Positions 46,749 to 56,698 of a stretch of 64,000 bases of DNA are shown here, piece by piece. The stretch covers positions 62,001 through 126,000 of the forward strand of contig CAIULB010000010.1 in NCBI GenBank assembly GCA_903899965.1, in the 5' to 3' direction. The notes beneath the pieces were generated by a model. That model was not told the DNA's origin, ran no database searches, and was given only the letters and a program-made list of their open reading frames with translations. This stretch comes from an uncultured Methylophilaceae bacterium (lineage in GTDB: Bacteria > Pseudomonadota > Gammaproteobacteria > Burkholderiales > Methylophilaceae). Every line of letters starts with the position of its first letter. Within the stretch, counting starts at the first letter, position 1. A program made the translations under genes and the position numbers.

Positions 46749-48845
46749 TTGGCGCACCCCATTAAATTGAATCCAGAACACTTTGTAAATCGTGAATTAG
46801 GCTTATTGGCCTTTAACAAGCGCGTACTTGCTCAAGCAGAAGATGAGCGCGTACCTTTGCTGGAGCGCCTGAAGTTTCTGTGTATATTTAGCAGCAACAT
46901 GGACGAATTTTTTGAAGTCCGTGTTGCCGGCATTAAAGAACAAATCAAATTTAATAACCAGCAGGCTGGTCCTGATGGTCTTTTGCCAAAACAAGTTTAT
47001 GCCAAAATCAGTGCCGAAGCGCATGATTTAGTTGCTCACCAATACAAGATTCTCAACGATGTAGTCCTGCCGAAGCTTGCTGCACAAGATATACATTTTC
47101 TCCGTCGCGCAAGCTGGACTGATGAGCAGCGCCTTTGGATTCGCGACTTTTTCTTTAGAGAGTTGATGCCTATCCTCACGCCTATTGGATTAGATCCAGC
47201 ACATCCTTTCCCTCGCGTTCTAAACAAGAGTTTAAATTTCGCTGTTGAGCTTGAAGGCAAAGATGCCTTTGGTCGCAACTCGGGCATTGCTGTCGTGCAA
47301 GCGCCAAGAGCGCTTCCTCGCGTCATTCGATTGCCAAGTGAAATTGCCAATTGTGAATACGGCTTTGTGTTTCTTTCATCGATTTTGCATGCCCATGTAA
47401 ATGAACTATTTTCAGGCATGACCGTTAAAGGCTGTTACCAATTCCGCGTCACACGCGACAGTGAGTTAACCCTTGATGACGAAGAAACGAAAGACTTAAG
47501 AATTGCACTGCAAGGCGAGTTATCACATCGCCAATTTGGCGATGGCGTTCGGCTTGAGGTTGCTGATAACTGTCCTTCAGAAATGTCTCACTTTCTACTT
47601 GGTCAGTTTGGCTTACATAAAGAAGACCTATACCAAGTAAACGGCATCGTAAACTTAGTCCGTTTAATGCAAATCCCAGACTTGGTGGATAAGCCAGCAC
47701 TTAAATATACGCCTTACACGGCAAGCAAAGCCAAAGAGTTAGTCAAAGAACCAGATGTCTTTAAAGCGATACGTAAACAAGATATTTTGCTTCATCACCC
47801 CTACCAATCTTTTAATGCTGTGATTGATTTCATTACGCAGGCTGCTGAAGACCCGAATGTTTTAGCCATTAAACAAACCTTTTATCGTACCAGCGCTGAT
47901 TCAACATTAATGAAGTCATTAATTGAAGCGGCAAAGCGTGGCAAAGAAGTCACCGTGGTGGTTGAGCTTTTTGCACGTTTTGATGAGGAAGCAAACATTA
48001 ACTGGGCTGCAAAGCTTGAGGATGCTGGTGCGCACGTTGTTTACGGCGTCGTAGGGCACAAAACGCACGCGAAGATGGCAATGGTCGTCAGACGCGAAGA
48101 TGGCGTATTGCGCCGCTACGCACATCTTGCAACTGGCAACTATCACCAGCGCACTGCTAAGCTTTACACTGACTTTGGCTTATTCACCTGCAACGAGAAA
48201 ATCTGTTCGGATGTGAACGATATTTTTGCGCAGTTAACAGGATTGGGCAAGTCGAACAAGCTGAATCATTTATGGCAATCTCCATTCACTTTACAAAGCA
48301 ATCTAATCAAAGCGATTAACAAAGAAGCTGAGATTGCAAAGTCTGGTAAAAAAGCACGCATCATCGCAAAAATGAATGCCTTATTGGAATACGATGTTAT
48401 TAGAGCCTTGTACGATGCGTCTAATGCCGGCGTTGAAATTGATTTATTGGTGCGTGGCGTCTGTGCACTCAAGCCTGGCGTGCTTGGGGTTTCTGAAAAT
48501 ATCAGAGTGCGCTCAGTGGTAGGTCGCTACTTAGAACATACACGTATTTTTTACTTCTTCAATGAAGGCGAAGAAAATGTTTACCTCTCAAGTGCCGATT
48601 GGATGTACCGCAACCTATTTAAGCGTATTGAAGTTTGCTTCCCAATTTTAGATGCCAAAGTTAAAAAGCGCGTCATTCAAGAAGGCTTGGATGTGTACCT
48701 TAAAGACAATGTGAACGCTTGGGAAATGATGCCTGACAGCACTTATCAATTAGCGCACAAACGTGGCATCCAGAACTCAGCACAACAAGCTTTAATGCAG
48801 CTCTATGGTCAGGACTTACCAGCGCAAGAAAGCCCAAAGGGCTAA
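46749..48845 (+). CDS. ppk1: Polyphosphate kinase
   Basis: A PPK1 of 698 residues that makes polyphosphate from ATP. An N-terminal domain with NRELGLLAFNKRVL, catalytic His in HKTHAKMAMVVRR and the second site in ATGNYHQRTAKLYTDFG. The start is TTG 46749 with TAGGAT upstream. The 3' end overlaps the convergent ppx by 4 bases. Confidence 0.96.
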   Translation: MAHPIKLNPEHFVNRELGLLAFNKRVLAQAEDERVPLLERLKFLCIFSSNMDEFFEVRVAGIKEQIKFNNQQAGPDGLLPKQVYAKISAEAHDLVAHQYKILNDVVLPKLAAQDIHFLRRASWTDEQRLWIRDFFFRELMPILTPIGLDPAHPFPRVLNKSLNFAVELEGKDAFGRNSGIAVVQAPRALPRVIRLPSEIANCEYGFVFLSSILHAHVNELFSGMTVKGCYQFRVTRDSELTLDDEETKDLRIALQGELSHRQFGDGVRLEVADNCPSEMSHFLLGQFGLHKEDLYQVNGIVNLVRLMQIPDLVDKPALKYTPYTASKAKELVKEPDVFKAIRKQDILLHHPYQSFNAVIDFITQAAEDPNVLAIKQTFYRTSADSTLMKSLIEAAKRGKEVTVVVELFARFDEEANINWAAKLEDAGAHVVYGVVGHKTHAKMAMVVRREDGVLRRYAHLATGNYHQRTAKLYTDFGLFTCNEKICSDVNDIFAQLTGLGKSNKLNHLWQSPFTLQSNLIKAINKEAEIAKSGKKARIIAKMNALLEYDVIRALYDASNAGVEIDLLVRGVCALKPGVLGVSENIRVRSVVGRYLEHTRIFYFFNEGEENVYLSSADWMYRNLFKRIEVCFPILDAKVKKRVIQEGLDVYLKDNVNAWEMMPDSTYQLAHKRGIQNSAQQALMQLYGQDLPAQESPKG

Positions 48846-50338
48846 GCTAGAGACAAGGCAATGTTTAGGTCTTCCCAGTAGACCACCTCACTGGCTAGCT
48901 CGGCGTCCGTCAATGGATTCTTAGCCAGCCAGCCTGGCTCAACATCCAAACCAAAACCAGCTTTATGCCAAGCCAAGTTGAGCTCTGGCGGCGTGATATC
49001 TAAGCGGTTGCGATGAAACAATACCGACAATCTAAAAATCATTACCAACACTGTCCGGTCGTCAGAAAGTGCTGGCATCTGCAGCTTAGCAAGTGATCGA
49101 CGTTGTGCGCGCACCAAAAAACCTAAGCTTTCTTGTTCCATTTTAGAAAAGCCAGGCATATCAGCATTTTCAATAATGTACGCAGAATGCTTGTGATAAC
49201 CGCCGTGTGCAATCGAAACACCAATTTCATGCAATTTAGAAGCCCAGACCAAATACTGCTTTGCCACCGCAACATCAATGCTTAATTTATGCTCAACTTG
49301 GGAGAGCAATACCAAGGCTAAGGCTTGAACACGCTTTACCTGTTCCCTATCCACATGGTAGCGACGCATAAAGCTATTGACCGTCGAATCGCGGGTATCA
49401 TCATGCTGCATACGGCCAAGCAACTCGTACAAAACCCCTTCACGAAGCGCGCTATTGGCAACCGTTAATTTGTCAATATTCAAACCTTCAAAAGCCGCCA
49501 GCATAATAGCTAGGCCGCCGGAAATCACCGCCGCACGGTCAACGCTTAATCCATTCAATTCAATCTTTTTAATTTCTTTGGACTTGATCAACAGTTGACG
49601 CAATTGATGTAAGCCATCTAATGTCACAGCGCCATCGCTTAATCCATTCAAGCGCAAGACTTCACCCAATGTTCTTGCTGTGCCAGAAGACCCAACCGCC
49701 TCTTGCCAAAGTTTGGATTTGAATTTTTTGGAAATAGTTTGAATTTCGGTCGCGGCTGCAATTTGCGCACGCTCAAAAGCATCTTCGGTGATTCTTCCAT
49801 CGGGAAAGTATCGGAGACTGTAGCTCACACAGCCCATATAGAGACTTTCCATCTCTAAAGGCTCCAAACCTTCGCCGATAATAAACTCTGTTGAGCCGCC
49901 GCCAATATCAATCACCAATCGCTTGTGATCTGCCTTAGGAAGGCTATGACTTACCCCCACAAAAATCATGCGCGCTTCTTCACGACCAGCAATAATTTCA
50001 ATAGGAAAACCAAGCGCTTCTTGCGCTGCTTTTAGGAGTTGCGGGGCATTTTTAGCAACGCGGAACGTATTGGTTGCAACGGCACGAACAGCTTGGGGAG
50101 GTAAACCGCGCAAGCGTTCGCCAAAGCGCTTGAGGCAATCAACAGCGCGGACTAGGGCTTCATCACTCAGGGTTTTATCATCACTGAGCCCCGCGCCTAG
50201 TCTTACGACCTCACGCAGGGAGTCATGAAAAATGAGGTGGTCATCGACCACCCTTGCAAGTTGCAATCTGAAACTATTGGAGCCTAAATCAACCGCGGCA
50301 ATTTCAGAGAAAGTTGGTTTACTATTGACCAAGACCAA
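48842..50338 (-). CDS. ppx: Exopolyphosphatase Ppx/GppA
   Basis: Degrades polyphosphate. 498 residues with the actin-like fold: phosphate-binding AAVDLGSNSFRLQLARV, IGGGSTEFIIGEG and GSSGTARTLGEVL, plus a C-terminal HD-like helical domain (WASKLHEIGVSIAHGGYHKHSAYII). Opposed to ppk, with 4-base tail overlap, which puts both arms of polyphosphate metabolism side by side. Confidence 0.95.
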   Translation of the reverse strand: MVLVNSKPTFSEIAAVDLGSNSFRLQLARVVDDHLIFHDSLREVVRLGAGLSDDKTLSDEALVRAVDCLKRFGERLRGLPPQAVRAVATNTFRVAKNAPQLLKAAQEALGFPIEIIAGREEARMIFVGVSHSLPKADHKRLVIDIGGGSTEFIIGEGLEPLEMESLYMGCVSYSLRYFPDGRITEDAFERAQIAAATEIQTISKKFKSKLWQEAVGSSGTARTLGEVLRLNGLSDGAVTLDGLHQLRQLLIKSKEIKKIELNGLSVDRAAVISGGLAIMLAAFEGLNIDKLTVANSALREGVLYELLGRMQHDDTRDSTVNSFMRRYHVDREQVKRVQALALVLLSQVEHKLSIDVAVAKQYLVWASKLHEIGVSIAHGGYHKHSAYIIENADMPGFSKMEQESLGFLVRAQRRSLAKLQMPALSDDRTVLVMIFRLSVLFHRNRLDITPPELNLAWHKAGFGLDVEPGWLAKNPLTDAELASEVVYWEDLNIALSLA

Positions 50339-50369
50339 CCTTTATTCATCTAACAAAAAAAACAGAAAA

Positions 50370-51077
50370 TTACGGCGCGAGTGTTTCGCGTTCCATCTCA
50401 GCCACAGTAGTGTGACGAACGTCTTTACCCTTCACCATATACACCACATATTCAGCGATGTTTTTAGCATGGTCGCCAATACGCTCAATGGCTTTAGCCA
50501 CAAACAACACTTCTAATGACATAGAAATGGTACGTGGATCTTCCAACATAAAGGTAATTAATTGGCGCATCGCCGCACGGAATTGCTCATCTACTTGCTC
50601 ATCCTGACGAGCAACTTCAACAGTTCTTGTCACATCCAAACGAGCAAAAGCATCTAAAGCTGTACGCAACATCTCACGCACTAAAGTCACCATCGTTTTA
50701 ATTTCATTAAAACGTGGTTTGTACATACGATCTGACTCATAAATCTTTTGGGCTACGCGGGCGATTTTAGTCGCCTCATCACCAATACGCTCTAGGTCGG
50801 TAATGGTTTTTACAACCATCATAATCATGCGCAAATCACTAGCAGCAGGCTGGCGACGCGCAATAATGTGACTACAATCTTCATCGACCTGCACCTCTAA
50901 TGCGTTAACGCGATGGTCAGCTTCCATCACTTCTTCTGCAAGTTTTGGATTAACGCTTACCAATGCTTCCAAAGCATTAATGATTTGTTGCTCAACCAAG
51001 CCGCCCATTTGCAGCACTTTTGCGCGCACTGCTTCAAGTTCAGCATCGTACTGCTTATAGGTGTGTTCAGTTTGCAT
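50370..51077 (-). CDS. phoU: Phosphate signalling regulator PhoU
   Basis: 235 residues with two PhoU three-helix repeats (EVMEADHRVNALEVQVDEDC; IGDEATKIARVAQKIYE; FVAKAIERIGDHAKNIAEYVVYMVKG). It links the Pst transporter to PhoR and restrains phosphate uptake. pst genes are not adjacent; the neighbours are polyphosphate genes. Confidence 0.95.
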   Translation of the reverse strand: MQTEHTYKQYDAELEAVRAKVLQMGGLVEQQIINALEALVSVNPKLAEEVMEADHRVNALEVQVDEDCSHIIARRQPAASDLRMIMMVVKTITDLERIGDEATKIARVAQKIYESDRMYKPRFNEIKTMVTLVREMLRTALDAFARLDVTRTVEVARQDEQVDEQFRAAMRQLITFMLEDPRTISMSLEVLFVAKAIERIGDHAKNIAEYVVYMVKGKDVRHTTVAEMERETLAP

Positions 51078-51158
51078 TAGGAATATCCTTGTTAAAAATT
51101 AATAGCCAAAGCACGAAGTAAATCGAATAGCTTAGACTTTATTTATGACACTTTCATG

Positions 51159-51818
51159 TCACTTAGCTGTGTAAGTTTTTACACCCTCAGCAGTTGCAAG
51201 CAATAATACGTTAGCTGCACGTGCAGCAAATAAACCATTGGTCACCACGCCCACGATTTGATTAATCTTAGCCTCCATTTCAATTGGGTTGCTAATCGTT
51301 AATCCATGCACATCTAAAATGACGTTACCGTTGTCAGTTGTGAAGTCACGCAACTTCGGCTGACCGCCAAGCTTCACTAATTCACGCGCCACATAGCTAC
51401 GGGCCATCGGCAAGACTTCCACTGGCAAAGGGAATTTGCCTAATACTGGAACATATTTGCTCTCATCGCAAATACAGATAAAACTCTTTGCACATGCCGC
51501 CACAATTTTTTCGCGCGTCAAAGCACCGCCACCACCTTTAAGCATATGAAGATGTTCGGTAATTTCATCCGCACCATCCACATAAATTTCCATGCCATCA
51601 ACAGCGTTCAAGTCGAACACTTCAATGCCATGTGCACGCAAACGCTGCGCAGTAGCTTCTGAACTGGCCACGGCGCCATCAATTTTTGATTTTACTTTTG
51701 CAAGTTCATCAATAAAGAAGTTAGCAGTAGAGCCTGTGCCCACCCCAATAATGCCGCCTTTTACATACTCGACCGCCGCTTTTGCGACTTGTTGTTTTAA
51801 TTCGTCTTGCGTTGCCAT
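51159..51818 (-). CDS. rpiA: Ribose-5-phosphate isomerase A
   Basis: 219 residues with [22 protein letters not shown] and [15 protein letters not shown]. It interconverts ribose-5-P and ribulose-5-P; ribulose-5-P is also the acceptor precursor of the ribulose monophosphate cycle in methylotrophs. Confidence 0.96.
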   Translation of the reverse strand: MATQDELKQQVAKAAVEYVKGGIIGVGTGSTANFFIDELAKVKSKIDGAVASSEATAQRLRAHGIEVFDLNAVDGMEIYVDGADEITEHLHMLKGGGGALTREKIVAACAKSFICICDESKYVPVLGKFPLPVEVLPMARSYVARELVKLGGQPKLRDFTTDNGNVILDVHGLTISNPIEMEAKINQIVGVVTNGLFAARAANVLLLATAEGVKTYTAK

Positions 51819-51914
51819 GTTCTTTTATCCTTCAAATTGCATAATAAAATTCTTTAATGATGCGTTTTCTTTATAATTACAAGATACCCTCAATCATACA
51901 CTTTGCAAGACTGA

Positions 51915-53426
51915 ATGAAAAACGACTACTTAGAAAAAATTCGTAACGCGCGCGTCTATGACGTGGCGAAAAAAACGCCGCTTGAGTATCAGCCGAATTT
52001 ATCAGCGCGAGTGGATAATCGTGTACTGCTAAAACGTGAAGATATGCAGCCCGTTTTTTCATTTAAGATTCGTGGCGCTTACAACATGATGGCTCACTTA
52101 TCAAAAGAGGCTCTCGCACGCGGTGTGATTGCCGCCTCTGCTGGTAACCATGCCCAAGGTGTAGCGCTTTCAGCACAAAAACTAGGTTGCCGCGCTGTGA
52201 TTGTGATGCCAACCACCACCCCGCTCATTAAAGTCAACGCAGTTAAAAGCCGCGGCGGTGAAGTAGTACTATTTGGTGACTCTTATTCAGACGCATATTT
52301 ACACGCGCTAGAGTTAGAAAAATCTGAAGGACTTACCTTTGTTCACCCTTATGATGACCCTGAAGTCATCGCCGGCCAAGGCACGATTGCCATGGAAATC
52401 CTCAACGAACATCCAGAACCTATCGAAGCAATATTTTGCTGCGTGGGTGGCGGTGGCTTGCTTGCCGGCATTGCCGCTTATGTAAAAGCTTTGCGTCCAG
52501 ACGTTAAAGTTATAGGCGTGGAGGCAAGCGATGCGGATGCGATGACGCAATCACTCAAAGCGGGCAAACGTTTAATGTTGGACCAAGTCGGCTTATTTGC
52601 TGATGGTGCAGCGGTGAAACAAGTCGGGGAACATACTTTCAAGCTATGTCAGGAGTATGTCGATGAAATGATCTTGGTCGATAACGACGCAATCTGTGCA
52701 GCAATTAAAGATGTGTTTGAAGATACCCGCTCTATTTTGGAGCCTGCTGGCGCCCTGGCTGTTGCTGGCATGAAGGAATACATCAAACGAAATAATTTGC
52801 ACGGAAAAACCATGGTGGGCATTGCCTCTGGCGCCAACATGAATTTTGATCGCTTACGTTTTGTGGCTGAGCGCGCTGAAATTGGTGAAAAACGTGAAGC
52901 CGTTTTAGCGGTGACCATTCCAGAAAAACCAGGCTCATTTAAAAAATTCTGCCGATTGTTAAGCGGTCGGAGTATTACTGAATTTAATTATCGTTATTCA
53001 GACCCGCAATCTGCACATATTTTTGTCGGCATTGCGATTAATGACAACAAAGCACCTAGCCAGCTAGTTGAAATGCTTCAAGCCAATGACTTGCCTGCTT
53101 TAGACCTTAGTGATAACGAGGTTGCGAAGTTACACTTACGCCATCTGGTCGGCGGACATGCGCCGCAAGCAACTAACGAAGTAATTTACCGCTTTGAGTT
53201 CCCTGAAAGACCAGGCGCACTCATGAAGTTCCTAGACACCATGGGGCACGATTGGAATATCAGTTTATTCCATTACCGCAACCACGGCGCTGATTACGGC
53301 CGAGTTTTGGTTGGTATGCAAGTGCCGCCTAGTGACCGAGCTGCATTCACAAGCTTCTTAGATCAACTTGGCTACCCGTATTGGGATGAAAGCAGCAACC
53401 CTGCATACAAACTCTTTTTAGGATAA
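51915..53426 (+). CDS. ilvA: Threonine ammonia-lyase, biosynthetic
   Basis: The first step of isoleucine synthesis (threonine to 2-oxobutanoate). 503 residues. PLP lysine in FSFKIRGAYNMM, phosphate-binding glycines in CVGGGGLLAGIA, and two C-terminal ACT-like regulatory domains (AVLAVTIPEKPGSFKKFC; EVIYRFEFPERPGALMKFLD) that give isoleucine inhibition. Confidence 0.96.
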   Translation: MKNDYLEKIRNARVYDVAKKTPLEYQPNLSARVDNRVLLKREDMQPVFSFKIRGAYNMMAHLSKEALARGVIAASAGNHAQGVALSAQKLGCRAVIVMPTTTPLIKVNAVKSRGGEVVLFGDSYSDAYLHALELEKSEGLTFVHPYDDPEVIAGQGTIAMEILNEHPEPIEAIFCCVGGGGLLAGIAAYVKALRPDVKVIGVEASDADAMTQSLKAGKRLMLDQVGLFADGAAVKQVGEHTFKLCQEYVDEMILVDNDAICAAIKDVFEDTRSILEPAGALAVAGMKEYIKRNNLHGKTMVGIASGANMNFDRLRFVAERAEIGEKREAVLAVTIPEKPGSFKKFCRLLSGRSITEFNYRYSDPQSAHIFVGIAINDNKAPSQLVEMLQANDLPALDLSDNEVAKLHLRHLVGGHAPQATNEVIYRFEFPERPGALMKFLDTMGHDWNISLFHYRNHGADYGRVLVGMQVPPSDRAAFTSFLDQLGYPYWDESSNPAYKLFLG

Positions 53427-53507
53427 ATTCCCGACTTGAGGCTTGATAGAACCTAATAGCCAATCCACTGACTAAAGTAAGCACATTCAATACTGGAGAA
53501 GAAATAC

Positions 53508-54548
53508 ATGAAACATCTTTCACTGCTCATCGCAGCGCTTATTTTTGCATCAACAAGCCTTGCTGGTGACAAAGGTAATGCTTATGTATCAAATCAAGAT
53601 GGTGGCGTAACCGTCATTGATTTAGAAAGCATGGAAGCAACCAGCAATATTGACATTCAAGCCAAAAGCCCTCGTGGCATCGCAGTCACTGCAGATGGCA
53701 AGCTCTTAATTACTGCAAACAAAGACGATGACAATATTTCAGTAATTGACCGTGCAACTGGCCAACTTATTAAACATATCGCCGTGGGCAAAAACCCAGA
53801 GTTTGTGCGCGTTTACAAAGGCTTCGTTTTTGTTTCAACCGAGCCGAGCTCAAAAGGTGGCCCGCCACCAAAACCAGGTGAAGCGGTTAAGGAAGATGAC
53901 GATGATGACAAAGTGCCAGCCATCATTGCGGTTGTTGATTTAAAAAAAGGTAAAAAGGTACGTGAAATTGTTGGCGGTCCAGAAACCGAAGGTGTTGAGT
54001 TCTCAAAAGATGGCAAAAAAATTATCATCACCAATGAGGCTGACAACACCATCACCATTCATCACTTTGCCACCGGCAAGTTACTCAAAACCATCTCAAC
54101 AAAAGAATATGGTGACCGTCCACGTGGCATCAAAGCCTCACCTGATGGCAGTTATTACGTAGCCACCTTGGAATACGGTAATAAATTCATGGTGCTAGAT
54201 AAAAAATTCAACGTGACACGTACCGTTGAAACAGGCCAAGCACCTTACGGCATCTCGTTTGACCGTAAAGGCGAACGCATTTTTATCGCTACATCCAAGG
54301 AAAAGGCCTTGCAAGTATTTGATGCTAAAACTTTCGAGAAAATTAAAGATATCAGCACTGGAAACCGTTGCTGGCACTTTAGTTTCACACCGGATGACAA
54401 ACAAATTTTACTTGCCTGCGGCAAATCTCAAGCGGTCATGGTGATCGATACTGAAACGCTAGAAAAAACCAAAGAAATTGCTGATAAAGAAATGCCTTGG
54501 GGCGTGGTGACTTATCCAAAATCGATGGGTAGTTTAGACCAGCCTTAA
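53508..54548 (+). CDS. Exported YVTN-type beta-propeller protein
   Basis: 346 residues with a signal peptide (LLIAALIFASTSLAG) and about seven propeller blades (AYVSNQDGGVTVIDLESMEA; LLITANKDDDNISVIDRATG; IFIATSKEKALQVFDAKTF). It resembles the beta-propeller family associated with PQQ-dependent catabolism in methylotrophs. A Pro-rich and then acidic insertion (PPPKPGEAVKEDDDDDK) at about 122-138 could bind cations. The role is inferred. AGAAG ribosome site upstream. Confidence 0.8.
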   Translation: MKHLSLLIAALIFASTSLAGDKGNAYVSNQDGGVTVIDLESMEATSNIDIQAKSPRGIAVTADGKLLITANKDDDNISVIDRATGQLIKHIAVGKNPEFVRVYKGFVFVSTEPSSKGGPPPKPGEAVKEDDDDDKVPAIIAVVDLKKGKKVREIVGGPETEGVEFSKDGKKIIITNEADNTITIHHFATGKLLKTISTKEYGDRPRGIKASPDGSYYVATLEYGNKFMVLDKKFNVTRTVETGQAPYGISFDRKGERIFIATSKEKALQVFDAKTFEKIKDISTGNRCWHFSFTPDDKQILLACGKSQAVMVIDTETLEKTKEIADKEMPWGVVTYPKSMGSLDQP

Positions 54549-54565
54549 CCCATAGAAATGAACGA

Positions 54566-54596
54566 AAAAGCCCTGAATTTCCAGGGCTTTTTTTGT
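54566..54596 (+). terminator. Terminator between the propeller gene and the EVE gene
   Basis: An AGCCCTG/CAGGGCT stem with a 6-base loop, flanked by A- and T-runs; it can serve both convergent genes. Confidence 0.9.
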
Positions 54597-54603
54597 TTTC
54601 GAC

Positions 54604-55062
54604 TTAGGCTAACAAAGCCATAATCGTTTGCCAATCTCTTGGATCAACAGGCGTAATCGAGAGCCGATTCCCCCGCTGTAAAATTCTTAGGTTTTCCAAT
54701 GCCGGGTTTTCACGCATCTCCTTTAAGCTGAGCAATCTCGTCTTCCGTACCAACTTCACATCCACATTAAACCAACGCGGGGTTTCTGGTGTGGCTTTTG
54801 GATCAAAGTACTTATGGTCTTTAATAAACTGCAACCGGTCAGGATAAGCCAGCGTCGAGACCTCTGCGATACCTGCAATTCCTGGCTGATCGCAATTAGA
54901 GTGGTAGAACAAGACACCATCTCCCACTTGCATTTGATCGCGCATAAAGTTACGTGCTTGGTAATTACGCACACCGTACCAATCCACTGTTTGATTTGGA
55001 AAAGATGCCAAATCATCAATAGAGACATCCGCTGGCTCAGACTTCATTAACCAATACCGCAT
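54604..55062 (-). CDS. EVE domain-containing protein
   Basis: 152 residues of the EVE/PUA-like fold (MRYWLMKSEPADVSIDDL; VDWYGVRNYQARNFMRDQMQVGDGVLFYHSN). These proteins bind modified bases in RNA or DNA. A housekeeping, thymocyte-nuclear-protein-1-like type. Target unknown. Confidence 0.92.
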   Translation of the reverse strand: MRYWLMKSEPADVSIDDLASFPNQTVDWYGVRNYQARNFMRDQMQVGDGVLFYHSNCDQPGIAGIAEVSTLAYPDRLQFIKDHKYFDPKATPETPRWFNVDVKLVRKTRLLSLKEMRENPALENLRILQRGNRLSITPVDPRDWQTIMALLA

Positions 55063-55139
55063 TATTTGTTCCTTATCATTCCTGATATTTCAATATGCGC
55101 TTATCATAACCCGACTTAATATTAAAAAAGAGAAGCACA

Positions 55140-55499
55140 ATGGCAAAAAATGTATTGGGAACGACATTACAAGTGTGTAGCCTAGATCCAATCACGGGAT
55201 TTACTAGAACAGGATGCTGTGAAACGGGCCCTCAAGATACTGGTAGCCATACCGTTTGCGCGCAAGTCACAGAAGAGTTTTTGATTTTTTCTGCCAGCCA
55301 AGGTAACGACCTAAGCACACCTCGTCCAGAATACGGATTTGAAGGGCTTCAGCCAGGAGATCGATGGTGTCTATGTGCGTCACGTTGGCACGAGGCTGCC
55401 GAAGCTGGCTTTGCGCCGCCCGTTGTGCTTGAAGCAAGCCATGAGAAATGTTTAGAAAAAGTAAGCTTAGCCGACTTGAAGTATCACGAACTTCGCTAA
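55140..55499 (+). CDS. DUF2237 family protein
   Basis: 119 residues (NVLGTTLQVCSLDPITGFTRTGCCETG; HTVCAQVTEEFLIFSASQGNDLSTP; LQPGDRWCLCASRWHEA). Several conserved Cys residues suggest metal or redox chemistry. The molecular function is unknown. Preceded by GAAG. Confidence 0.88.
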   Translation: MAKNVLGTTLQVCSLDPITGFTRTGCCETGPQDTGSHTVCAQVTEEFLIFSASQGNDLSTPRPEYGFEGLQPGDRWCLCASRWHEAAEAGFAPPVVLEASHEKCLEKVSLADLKYHELR

Positions 55500-55509
55500 A
55501 AATAAGGAG

Positions 55510-55722
55510 TTCCCCACTGCATGCAGCCTAGGCTAGCATCCTGAACCAAAAAGGCTCAAGTGGTAACCATCTAAAGCGCATTAGGCTCAACCGCAGTGGA
55601 TCGAGCTCACAGCAACTTGAATAACGGAGACCTATGCTAGAAACTAGTTCAAGGAATATATAACCTAAACCACACCGCGGGGAACAAAAGTAACTTGTAA
55701 AACAGATTGTGGGGACGAACTA
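55510..55722 (-). ncRNA. ssrS: 6S RNA (SsrS)
   Basis: This 220-bp gene-free stretch lies directly downstream of zapA on the same strand, the classical place of ssrS. Read on the minus strand, the ends can pair as a long closing stem (AGTTCGTCCCCAC near 55716 with GTGGGGAACTCC near 55520). The interior can form an extended rod with a central bubble. 6S RNA binds the sigma-70 holoenzyme in stationary phase. Ends are approximate, and the call rests on synteny and the closing stem. Confidence 0.72.
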
Positions 55723-56025
55723 GAACAGTTTATTTTGCTCAGCGATTGCGTTATCGACCATGCTTTGCATGCGGGCGACTTTACCCTTCATCCCACCAAC
55801 ATCAACACCGCCACTGCGGGTCGTGAGTAATTCATGCGCCAAGTTAAGCGCCGCCATCATGGCAATACGCTCTGCACCGACAATTTTTCCAGAGTCGCGG
55901 ATATCACACATTTTTTTATCAAGGTAGGCAACGGCACTTAATAAGCCATCGCGCTGCTCTGGTGGGCAAGCAATCGTAAACTCTCGCCCCATAATACTGA
56001 CTTCAACGCCTTTAACGTCACTCAT
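55720..56025 (-). CDS. zapA: Cell division protein ZapA
   Basis: 101 residues (VEVSIMGREFTIACPPEQRDGLLSAVAYLDKKM, described by its start and end; ERIAMMAALNLAHELL) ending in a coiled coil. It crosslinks FtsZ filaments at the Z-ring. The start overlaps the upstream coiled-coil gene by 4 bases. Confidence 0.93.
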   Translation of the reverse strand: MSDVKGVEVSIMGREFTIACPPEQRDGLLSAVAYLDKKMCDIRDSGKIVGAERIAMMAALNLAHELLTTRSGGVDVGGMKGKVARMQSMVDNAIAEQNKLF

Positions 56026-56222
56026 AAGACATCCTCTGGCAAGCGATCAATGATGCTTTCAATACGAACTTGAGCTTGCTCCATACGTGCTTTTAGTTGG
56101 CTCTCAGCCTCTTGCGCTATGGCAAGGGATTGCCTCAGTTCAATGTTGTCTTCACGCAGAGATTTACACAACTGCACGAGTTGTGAAATCTTCTCCTCTA
56201 AAGCTTTTAAATCAGCATCCAT
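56022..56222 (-). CDS. Small coiled-coil protein, ZapB-like (TIGR02449 type)
   Basis: 66 residues, almost entirely coiled coil (LKALEEKISQLVQLCKSLRE; LKARMEQAQVRIESIIDRLP). Its place before zapA and its length match the ZapB-like/TIGR02449 family, probably an accessory of Z-ring assembly. Confidence 0.82.
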   Translation of the reverse strand: MDADLKALEEKISQLVQLCKSLREDNIELRQSLAIAQEAESQLKARMEQAQVRIESIIDRLPEDVL

Positions 56223-56356
56223 CCAAGCACTATAATTGTTAATTCCTCATTAAGTCAACTTCTAAGCGATTACTTTGAAAGCTTTACTGCAGCTTGAGAA
56301 GAGCGTGTTTATATAAATTCCCGAACGGGTCTAATTAAAATCAAATATAATGATGA

Positions 56357-56545
56357 CAAGTTGATAGGTGCCTGCGATGCTTTTCGGCAACAAAGGTGAA
56401 ACTGGGAAATAGGTGCGTTTTTTAAACAACTCCTATGCTGCCCCCGCAACGGTAAGTGATTGTAGATTTGCAACACGCCACTGAACGAGAGTTTGGGAAG
56501 GCGCAAATCGTATCCTCACAAGCCCGGAGACCGGCCTAAACAACC
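56357..56545 (+). promoter_or_regulatory. Cobalamin riboswitch
   Basis: The leader contains the B12-box GCTGCCCCCGCAACGGTAAG (56430s-56450s), preceded by AGGTGCC and GGTGAA elements and followed by AAGCCCGGAGACCGGCC near 56519-56535, the conserved 3' part. It should lower expression of the downstream receptor when adenosylcobalamin is plentiful. GGAAATGCCG near 56553 can pair with CGGCATTTTC at 56641-56650 and may form part of the expression platform. Confidence 0.95.
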
Positions 56546-56698
56546 TAAGCATGGAAATGCCGCGGGGTGACGGTTTCTGTTGTGTTGATTCCTCTTGAAT
56601 TAATACCACTACAATCTCTTATTCTAACGAGCCACACGCTCGGCATTTTCATTTAAATATTGGCGCACGGGGACGCACGCCTTTAATAGGGAATGATA

